Origin: Tamlana flava
GTDB taxonomy: Bacteria > Bacteroidota > Bacteroidia > Flavobacteriales > Flavobacteriaceae
Direction of reading: 5' to 3'
Assembly: GCF_041287255.1 (NCBI RefSeq)
Contig: NZ_JBGGTX010000001.1
Location: 124,001-188,000, forward strand
DNA: 64,000 bases
Under the pieces are notes generated by a model. The model did not search any database, was not told the DNA's origin, and was given only the letters and a program-made list of their open reading frames with translations. The translations under genes and the position numbers were made by a program. Below are positions 43,756 to 51,245 of this stretch, in pieces (positions within the stretch are counted from its first letter, which is position 1; each line of letters starts with the position of its first letter).

Positions 43756-46608
43756 TTAATTTTTAACCAACTTCAACGTAGTAATCACTTCTTTCCCAAT
43801 CACCTTTAAAAAGTAAATGCCACTTGGTTTATTTGAAATATCGAGTACAAGTTCTTGAATGTTGCTGTGTTTTTGAGATGAAATCAATATGCCATTTATA
43901 TTTAATAATTCTGTGGTAACCTCATTCATTTTGGATGGCAAAATAACGTTAAACTTTCCATTTATTGGAGTTGGATAAACTTTAATGGCTCTAGTTAACT
44001 CATCCTTTTGGGTTGACAATGTTGTTGTTAAGTTACCTTCTAAACTAATATAATCGTACATTATATGACTGTTGGATTGATTAGATGGCATGAGAAAGGA
44101 AAGAATGTTATTACCAGCCTTAAACTTATCATATGGGATATCAAAAACCTGAACTCCATATTTAGCACGGTTGGACTGTCTTAACCATGCATTTCCTCCT
44201 GAAGGAACATCAGGGTAGGATTGATATATGTCTTGTCCATTTAATGAAAACCAAAATTGTGCATGATCTACACTCGCGAAGGCCACAGTAAGTTTGGCGT
44301 TACCTGTGGCTGGAATATTGTCTGTTAACGTAAAATTGAAATTCCAGTACCATCGGTCTCTCGCTCCATCAGAGGCTATATATTTTGTGTGAACGTATGG
44401 TAAAACATTAGCCCAATTACTACTCGATACATCATATTCTACAGGATTTGGAAAAGTGCTTTCAAATTTGTCTTCCACAAAACCTTCACAGTAAGCAAAA
44501 TCTCCAAATTTATATTCGGCTGCTGTTCTGTTGGGTACGCCAATTTCCCAAACCAAATCGCCATGATTTCTGGGAACATTCCAGTTCAATGCTCCTAAAT
44601 CTGTGGTTTGATCTGATAAAACAACAACATCTTCCATTTTGAACTCACCAACCTCACCTGTTTTCAATGCAAATAGCGAGTAACTTCCAGGTCGAACATG
44701 TTCTATATTAAAATCGCCATTAGCATTTGTTTTAACCCAATACTGATAGCTCTTACTTTCAAACTGCCAATCTCCACCAGAATCCGGATTTAATTGCGTT
44801 ACCCCAATCCAAACATTACTTCCGTCTAAATCTGGTTTTTCAGAATCAGTAATCGAAAAGTTTCCAACTATATTTCCTCGATTATTCGCTTGAGGGTATT
44901 CTGCTATATCTGTAAGCCATGTATATGGCCATTTTGCACGCTCGATAGCAGCTATTTCTTTTGCATTTTCCCAGTTTTTACTTCCTGTATCCTCGAAGGA
45001 GGTATAAATTAAATAAGGCCCATAGATTTTAGACCATTCCTCACCCTGAGGAATTGTAAAGCCCTTAGAATTATAATGTACTTGGTTGAACAAAACATGT
45101 ATAATACCTGAAGCGGCATTTAATTCGTGACTTGTTGGTCCTTGGGGGAAATATTCATGGCTTCCAAAAACCACCCATGACCCTATGTTATTATAGTTGC
45201 TAGCGTGCCCCCATACTGGTAGATCCAAAATATTTTCTGAATACTGATATTTGCCATCATATTTTCCAGCTCTTACTCCTGTGTTTAATTTTACAATTTC
45301 TTGAATGCTGGTTGGCGACGCATTTTGGTAATCATAAACTGATGGCATTTCCCAACTTTTTTGTTCATTAACATAAATCCGTTCTGCCAGATATTCTGCT
45401 TCGTCATGGGCTATCCATAGCACTTGACGCCATATTCCTAAATCAAAATCAGGATATTCTGCTGGATGATTTAAAATATTATAAGAGTATAGTCCAGTAT
45501 CTCCTTTTTTTAGAACATAATGAACATCAACATCAATTGCAGGCAGAAGGTTATCTTCCGAATAACTTCTCTTAAAGGAAACATCAATAAAATCATCTGT
45601 TTCTTCCTTAACCGAAAAATGGTAATTTGTAAGCCTGGTGTATCCGTAAGAACCATTAAAACTAAAATAAGCTCCTACTCTGTCGTTATGGCTATAATTG
45701 GTTTGAGCCAAAGTTTCTATGCCATTAACCTTTAACGATGTAATATTGGCCGTTGCCTTATCAATGGTAGCAACCAAAACACCATTATCCAAAACAACAT
45801 AATTGCCATATTCTTTTATTAAACTGTCAGGATTCTTCGCGGTTGAAACAATGGTTTTTGCCCCATCAAAAACAACCTCTAAAACTTTACCTTCTGGGCT
45901 TATTATTTTATTAGTTGAAATATAATCGCTTAATTTATGCGAATGGTCTCCAGCCACCATCAAGGCACCAATACCTGAAATTTTGATAATACCGCTTACA
46001 CCTATGTTAACGTCAGTAGATACATTAACTATACCTCCAGTAATATTCAAAACACCTGTTGGGCTAGTTCCTAATGGACTTGTACCCAATTCCAAGGAAG
46101 TCCCTATAGAGAGCGTACCTCCTAAAATGTTGGCCACGGCATGACCTCCGTTATTATATCCTAGATAAAATCTATTTTTACTATGTATGGTTCCGCCATT
46201 TACGTTTAACGTTGCATCGTAACCATTACCAAGATAAACAGCACTTCTAATATTTAAATCACCCGGCGAGTTAATCGTTATAGTTCCATTTAGGTAACTA
46301 TTGCTCCATGGTATTAAAACACCATTGAAAGTTGAGTTCGAATCTGTATAGGTGTTTAATGTGCCTGGTCGATAATCAACATTGCCTGCATTGCCTCCAA
46401 TCTGAATAGGGTCATAAGGACTACCAGGAACAATTATTAAAGAAACGCTTTGTACATTAGAAAAATCAATAGTTGAATCGTTCCAATTGTCAGGGTTGTA
46501 AAAATCCGAATCAACATTACCTTCCCAAACAATTGTTTGAGCATTTATGATTAATCCAAAAGAAACGCTAAAGAGCAAACTGAAAAATTGTTTAATCCAA
46601 GTTTCCAT
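43756..46608 (-). CDS. PL4 rhamnogalacturonan endolyase, secreted by T9SS
   Basis: 950 aa. A signal peptide (to about 23) is followed by a beta-helix-like module (about 25-270, TIVWEGNVDSDFYNPDNW to GALMVAGDHSHKLSDYI), the PL4 catalytic sandwich (about 275-580, with RVGAYFSFNGSYGYTRL and SWVVFGSHEYFPQGPTSHE), the FN3-like PL4 domain (about 585-690, NFSITDSEKP and IEHVRPGSYSLFALK), the CBM-like PL4 domain (about 700-870, VWEIGVPNRTAAEYKFGDFA), and a T9SS type A sorting tail (about 880-950). PL4 enzymes cleave the rhamnose-galacturonic acid backbone of rhamnogalacturonan I by beta-elimination. The N-terminal module is shared with the next protein. It is expected to be cell-surface or secreted. 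Confidence 0.9.
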   Translation of the reverse strand: METWIKQFFSLLFSVSFGLIINAQTIVWEGNVDSDFYNPDNWNDSTIDFSNVQSVSLIIVPGSPYDPIQIGGNAGNVDYRPGTLNTYTDSNSTFNGVLIPWSNSYLNGTITINSPGDLNIRSAVYLGNGYDATLNVNGGTIHSKNRFYLGYNNGGHAVANILGGTLSIGTSLELGTSPLGTSPTGVLNITGGIVNVSTDVNIGVSGIIKISGIGALMVAGDHSHKLSDYISTNKIISPEGKVLEVVFDGAKTIVSTAKNPDSLIKEYGNYVVLDNGVLVATIDKATANITSLKVNGIETLAQTNYSHNDRVGAYFSFNGSYGYTRLTNYHFSVKEETDDFIDVSFKRSYSEDNLLPAIDVDVHYVLKKGDTGLYSYNILNHPAEYPDFDLGIWRQVLWIAHDEAEYLAERIYVNEQKSWEMPSVYDYQNASPTSIQEIVKLNTGVRAGKYDGKYQYSENILDLPVWGHASNYNNIGSWVVFGSHEYFPQGPTSHELNAASGIIHVLFNQVHYNSKGFTIPQGEEWSKIYGPYLIYTSFEDTGSKNWENAKEIAAIERAKWPYTWLTDIAEYPQANNRGNIVGNFSITDSEKPDLDGSNVWIGVTQLNPDSGGDWQFESKSYQYWVKTNANGDFNIEHVRPGSYSLFALKTGEVGEFKMEDVVVLSDQTTDLGALNWNVPRNHGDLVWEIGVPNRTAAEYKFGDFAYCEGFVEDKFESTFPNPVEYDVSSSNWANVLPYVHTKYIASDGARDRWYWNFNFTLTDNIPATGNAKLTVAFASVDHAQFWFSLNGQDIYQSYPDVPSGGNAWLRQSNRAKYGVQVFDIPYDKFKAGNNILSFLMPSNQSNSHIMYDYISLEGNLTTTLSTQKDELTRAIKVYPTPINGKFNVILPSKMNEVTTELLNINGILISSQKHSNIQELVLDISNKPSGIYFLKVIGKEVITTLKLVKN

Positions 46609-46647
46609 GTAAAAAATCTTATAGCAAGTTCATTTCGTTATATATAA

Positions 46648-46680
46648 GTAGGGGTGTGTATTAAAAATACACACCCCTAC
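46648..46680. other. Perfect 15-bp hairpin between the T9SS protein gene and the PL4 gene
   Basis: 46648-46662 pairs perfectly with 46666-46680 around a 3-nt AAA loop, GC-rich at the base (GTAGGGGTGTG). On the minus strand it follows the stop of the T9SS gene by 32 nt and precedes the PL4 start by 39 nt. No T-run follows on the minus strand, so it is not a standard terminator; an mRNA-stabilising or processing hairpin setting the ratio of the two products is likely. Confidence 0.75.
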
Positions 46681-46712
46681 TCCGTTAATTATTCCGTTTA
46701 GTTTACTACTAC

Positions 46713-49259
46713 TTATTTCGTAATAAATTTAACAGATTTTGAACCCTCTGCTGTTTTAACAGTAGCAATCCAAAGTCCAGATCTAAATGAAAAGTCTATA
46801 TCTTCATTAGTTTTAATAGACTTAACTAAAGACCCTGTTAGGCTGTAAATATTAACCTGAGTAGCAGAAGTGACGTTAGAAACATAAATTCTGTTACCTA
46901 CAGCTTTAACATCTGTAGAGATTGAAGAAGACAATTCGTCTCCAACGCTTAAGTAATCAGGATTAACATAAAGCGTATTTGGTGACATCATACCTGTTAA
47001 GTGGTAAGCAGCATTTCTCCAAATAGTCAATGCCGCAGATGAAATATTTTCACCATCACCCAATGCAATAGCTCCATAATTCATTGAAAACGCAATTACT
47101 GGTGCTTGAAGCACATCAGCAGCATTTTCACCTAATTGAACTCCTGCACGCAATTCATTAAATACAATAGCAGCAGACGGTGTTACTACGTCAGCAGTAA
47201 TTTCAGCATGCATTGAAGCTCTGCTACCACCGATAGTATTATTTACAATATCAATGTTGTTAAGTATTTGGAAACCTTTAGCACCGCCACCAGCAGTACC
47301 TATATCATCAGTACTTAAATCTGCAAATATCTGGATATCGTCTCCACCAGAGAAATCAATACCGCTAAATAGTGGATCTGCTTTTCTAGTTGCATCAGGC
47401 ACTTGAATAGATAATGATGTAGACTCCGTTACAGCAGCATCTGTTTCTGTGATACCAGCTTTTCCTGCAGCCCAAGCATAAGTTTTGTTGATAATGGTTG
47501 GTATCGCAATATTTTGGATACCACCAGAACCAGTCCAAATAGCATCACCAGAACCAAACGTTTCTTGGAAAATAGCTAAATCATATCCAGAAAGATCAAT
47601 ATCACTTGCTGGGTCCACAATAACAGTTACATTGAAGTTAGCATCAGCTTGAAGCATTCTAATGATAGCATCATTATCAACCGCTGAAGCTCCAGCAGCC
47701 ATGGTTTTACCTTTTGTTAAATAGGCAACCTCTTTTGGAGCTGCAAGTGCAGAAGCAGTAATTGTAGTATTTGTAAAGTCAAAACTAGGTGCATTTATAG
47801 AGTACCCTGGTGCAGCCTTAAGTTTACCGTCTGCCACCCAGGCATCTACCAATCCTCTCGAGTCTCCAACAAGCAAAAGGCTACCATCACCTATTGTAAC
47901 ATGACCCGCTCCTGAACGATCAGCACGTTCATCTAAAGCCATTCCATTAAGAGTAACAGTTCCTGAATTTATATTCAATGCACCATAACGATTATAACCT
48001 CCTATTATAGCTCCTTGAGCTGTTGAAGTAAAATCACCTCCATTAACATTGAACTCTGCATCTCCGTTATCTGATAATATCAAGTAGTTTTTAGAATTGA
48101 AAAGTCCTCCGTTAATATTTACTACAGAGTTATTATCTGTTTGTCCGAAACGTGCTTGGTTTCTTAGGTTAACATCAGCACCGGCCTCAAGCGTTAAATC
48201 ACCACCCATGTAGTTTCCTCCACCACCGTAAATAGCTAAAGGCACAGAGATGGTAATCGGGATTCCAGAATAACCATATAAATGGCTAATTGCACCCTCT
48301 AAGAAGTTATTGTAGGGATCAAATTCTTTTAATGACATACCTGCTAGAACTGGCGCATTAGGAGCTCCTTCACCAACAATAACATTATCTGAATCATCAG
48401 GAACAATACCTAAATCCCAGTTTGCAGGATTAAAATAATCTGAATCAACAGCACCTGTCCAAGTTACGTCATTACCCGGGTCGTAAGAAACCACCAAGGT
48501 CATGTCTGTTCCGCTATCATAGGCAGCACCAATTAACCTACCAGGTCTACATGTAATTTTTCCGGCGGCCACATAATCGCTGGCCCAAGTTTCTTGATTG
48601 CCAGCAATCATCAAGGTACCACCATTGATAAACAATTCGCCGGTTCCTGCACCTGCCTCATTAATGGCAAAACCACCAGCAACTGTTAATGTTCCCCCAT
48701 TAAGATTAAGTTTACCATTTCCGGCATAGCCTCCCAGAATAACACCATTTGTTGTAGAGGTCACTTCACCTCCATTGATATTAAACGTACAATCACCACT
48801 CTCTCCAATAATCAATTGGTTTTTGGTGTTTAAAAGCCCCCCATTGACGGTAATAACAGAAGGATTTCCGGCTAGACCAAAACGTCCTTGATTTCTAATG
48901 TTCAAATCGGCACCATCATTAAGTGTTAAGTTACCACCAAAATAGTTACCTCCACCAGCATAAACCAGCATAGGCCCTTCTAGTGTTAATGTTCCACCCG
49001 ATCCGTTTAAATGGTTTACATAATTGTCTCCATTACCAGCATCCATCAAAGATGTGATATAAAATGGCTTAATTGTAGTTGAGTCTATAACTACATCATG
49101 GGCACCATTAGGGATAACCCCTAAGTCCCAGTTGGCCGCGTTAACAAAAACAGAATCAACTGCTCCTGTCCAAGTAATTGTTTGCGCGCTTAAAGCCCCC
49201 ACAGCGAAGACTCCGACACAAAACGTTAAAAAGTTCTTTAGTAAAGTTGTTTTCATCAT
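46713..49259 (-). CDS. Large T9SS-secreted protein with two beta-helix-like modules, no known catalytic domain
   Basis: 848 aa. Signal peptide (to about 26), then module 1 (about 27-262, TITWTGAVDSVFVNAANW to GTLMIAGNQETWASDYV) and module 2 (about 263-500, DVTWTGAVDSDYFNPANW to GSLLLVGDSRGLVDAWV). A third region (about 505-770, KEVAYLTKGKTMAAGASAVD, then IDLSGYDLAIFQETFGSGD) has alternating beta-alpha character. A T9SS sorting tail (about 775-848, VNIYSLTGSLVKSI) ends the protein. The modules match the N-terminal module of the adjacent PL4 lyase. It lies directly downstream of an ACAGGAT promoter. I recognise no enzyme motif; a substrate-binding or new pectin-active role is inferred from context. 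Confidence 0.75.
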   Translation of the reverse strand: MMKTTLLKNFLTFCVGVFAVGALSAQTITWTGAVDSVFVNAANWDLGVIPNGAHDVVIDSTTIKPFYITSLMDAGNGDNYVNHLNGSGGTLTLEGPMLVYAGGGNYFGGNLTLNDGADLNIRNQGRFGLAGNPSVITVNGGLLNTKNQLIIGESGDCTFNINGGEVTSTTNGVILGGYAGNGKLNLNGGTLTVAGGFAINEAGAGTGELFINGGTLMIAGNQETWASDYVAAGKITCRPGRLIGAAYDSGTDMTLVVSYDPGNDVTWTGAVDSDYFNPANWDLGIVPDDSDNVIVGEGAPNAPVLAGMSLKEFDPYNNFLEGAISHLYGYSGIPITISVPLAIYGGGGNYMGGDLTLEAGADVNLRNQARFGQTDNNSVVNINGGLFNSKNYLILSDNGDAEFNVNGGDFTSTAQGAIIGGYNRYGALNINSGTVTLNGMALDERADRSGAGHVTIGDGSLLLVGDSRGLVDAWVADGKLKAAPGYSINAPSFDFTNTTITASALAAPKEVAYLTKGKTMAAGASAVDNDAIIRMLQADANFNVTVIVDPASDIDLSGYDLAIFQETFGSGDAIWTGSGGIQNIAIPTIINKTYAWAAGKAGITETDAAVTESTSLSIQVPDATRKADPLFSGIDFSGGDDIQIFADLSTDDIGTAGGGAKGFQILNNIDIVNNTIGGSRASMHAEITADVVTPSAAIVFNELRAGVQLGENAADVLQAPVIAFSMNYGAIALGDGENISSAALTIWRNAAYHLTGMMSPNTLYVNPDYLSVGDELSSSISTDVKAVGNRIYVSNVTSATQVNIYSLTGSLVKSIKTNEDIDFSFRSGLWIATVKTAEGSKSVKFITK

Positions 49260-49353
49260 TTAGTAAAGTTGTTAAATAGTTAATGAATTTTAATTAAAAA
49301 AGATTATCCTCTAAATATAAGATAAAAATCAATCAATGTAATCGATTATTTTC

Positions 49354-49399
49354 TAAAAATATGAATGAATTTAAGCTTAGCTATCCTGTACTTACCTGT
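49354..49399 (-). promoter_or_regulatory. Regulated promoter of the T9SS-PL4 unit (ACAGGAT - 21 nt - TATTTTTA)
   Basis: On the minus strand ACAGGTAAGT (49399-49390) is followed by ACAGGAT (49389-49383), 21 nt, then TATTTTTA (49361-49354). The leader to the ATG at 49259 is about 90 nt and holds a TAATCGATTA palindrome (49339-49348). Confidence 0.65.
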
Positions 49400-49445
49400 A
49401 ATTTACGGGATGCTAGATGAAATGCATATTTTACGGATGTACTGC

Positions 49446-51245
49446 CTACTGGTTCATTATTTTCTTCAATAATGCCATTGGAACTTTAAAAATCGTGCCA
49501 TGTCTTGTTCCTTTTGGGAATTGAATCTTATCTGAAAAATCTTCCCAGGTTATTAGGTCCGAAGATTGAATAGCACCATACTTGTGGTCTCTATATTTGT
49601 CAAAATAAACCACCCAATTTCCATCTATTTGAACAGCCGTTGGCCCTTCTGCCCAATATTTTCCAGTTATAGGTTCACTAGCTTCTGAATATGGACCAGT
49701 AAGATTATCACCAAAGGCAATCTTTAAATTTTTTCTGACAGGAACCTTTGTTTCGTCTTTTAAAAACATGATATATTTATCTTCCATCTTGTGAATGGTC
49801 GCATCTATAACATTAAACCCTGGGTCATAAAGTAACTTTGTTGGTGTAAAGGTTACAAAATTTTTTGTGGTTGTGTAGTACATTCTATGATTGTAGCCAG
49901 CATCCTCTTCTATTTGAGTTTCAGGGAATTTACCAATAATAGTACTGGCCCAATAAACCATATACTCTTTATTCACTTCATCGTAGGTAACCTCAGGCGC
50001 CCAAGTATTGCGCGTGCCGTTTTCGTGTTCCATTACTGGGATAAATTTCTGTTCAGACCAATTAATTAAGTCTTTGGAGTTGGCATACCCTATCCCTTTA
50101 TCTGTCCAACTCACGGTCCAAACCATATGGTATAAACCGTCACCTCCTTTTATGATACAGGGATCTCGCATAAGTTTGTCTTTGCCTACTTCTGGTGTTA
50201 AAAATGACTCATCATTTTTGAGCGATTTCCATTTAAGCCCATCTTCACTATAAGCCAAATGCAGACCGTCCTCGCCATTGCCCTTAAAATATGAAAACAT
50301 GTAAACCTCCTTTTCAGGAATAAACTTATGTACAACCAACCAATCTTCACAAGCCTTTGGCCAATTAAGGTGTGTGCCAAATCTACCCAACCCAAAACCG
50401 TGTCCGCCATTTTCATAAATATGCATCTCGGCAGGTACTTTATTTTCTTTTAATGCCATATAGTAATTGATACTGTTTTCAATTGGAACGGCACCATCAT
50501 CGGTGGCATGAATTAAGATAGTTGGAGGCGTATTTTTATCGACTTGTTTTTCATTAGAATATTTTTCAATCAATTCCTTTGAAGGATTCTTTCCAAGAAG
50601 ATTCATCTTAGAACCAGCATGGGTAACACCATCTTCCATGGAGATTACAGGATAAATCAACATGGAAAAATCTGGTCGCGCACTGGTTTCGCCATTTTTA
50701 TAAACGTTATCACTATAATGCGTTGAAGCGGTTGAAGCTAAATGCCCTCCGGCAGAAAAGCCAATAATTCCAATTTTGTTCGGATTCAAATTCCACTCTT
50801 TTGCATTTCTTCGTACCGTCCTAATAGCTTCTTGAGCATCTTGAAGCGGACCAATGGTTTTCTCTTTCATTATCAAATCACTTGGCAATCTGTACTTCAA
50901 AACAAAGGCAGAAATACCAATAGAATTAAGCCATTCTGCCACTTTATCACCTTCTTTTAAATGGGACAGCACACCATAGCTACCACCAGGGCAAACAACT
51001 ACCCCCGCGTTATCTACCTTTTTATTATCAGCCAAAAAGATTTTAAGAGTTGGTGTAGTAACATTTCGAATAGCATTTGGGTTGCCCTCGTTATCCAACC
51101 TGAAATTTTCTTTATAATCACTATTTTCAATCGCATTGGGTACTTTGTCCCAAAGAGGGATTTCTTTGTTTTGAGCTGACATATTTATTGTGCTTTCAAA
51201 AAGCAACACTAAAAGTAAAACTAATTGGTTTTTAAAGTTTTTCAT
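49446..51245 (-). CDS. Alpha/beta-hydrolase esterase fused to GH43-like domain
   Basis: 599 aa from the ATG at 51245 (a TTG at 51254 also opens the frame). A signal peptide ends at about residue 25 (STINMSAQ). The N-terminal domain (about 30-300) is a BD-FAE-like esterase with the oxyanion segment VVCPGGSYG, the nucleophile in GFSAGGHLAS (about 165), an acid in HATDDGAVP (about 250) and a histidine in NGGHGFGLG (about 283). The C-terminal domain (about 305-599) is a five-bladed GH43-like propeller (MRDPCIIKGGDGLYHMVWT, NTWAPEVTYDE, KYWAEGPTAVQIDGNWVVY). Possible roles are removing acetyl groups and an arabinose or galactose side residue from pectin. It overlaps the GH2 gene by 14 nt. Confidence 0.85.
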   Translation of the reverse strand: MKNFKNQLVLLLVLLFESTINMSAQNKEIPLWDKVPNAIENSDYKENFRLDNEGNPNAIRNVTTPTLKIFLADNKKVDNAGVVVCPGGSYGVLSHLKEGDKVAEWLNSIGISAFVLKYRLPSDLIMKEKTIGPLQDAQEAIRTVRRNAKEWNLNPNKIGIIGFSAGGHLASTASTHYSDNVYKNGETSARPDFSMLIYPVISMEDGVTHAGSKMNLLGKNPSKELIEKYSNEKQVDKNTPPTILIHATDDGAVPIENSINYYMALKENKVPAEMHIYENGGHGFGLGRFGTHLNWPKACEDWLVVHKFIPEKEVYMFSYFKGNGEDGLHLAYSEDGLKWKSLKNDESFLTPEVGKDKLMRDPCIIKGGDGLYHMVWTVSWTDKGIGYANSKDLINWSEQKFIPVMEHENGTRNTWAPEVTYDEVNKEYMVYWASTIIGKFPETQIEEDAGYNHRMYYTTTKNFVTFTPTKLLYDPGFNVIDATIHKMEDKYIMFLKDETKVPVRKNLKIAFGDNLTGPYSEASEPITGKYWAEGPTAVQIDGNWVVYFDKYRDHKYGAIQSSDLITWEDFSDKIQFPKGTRHGTIFKVPMALLKKIMNQ

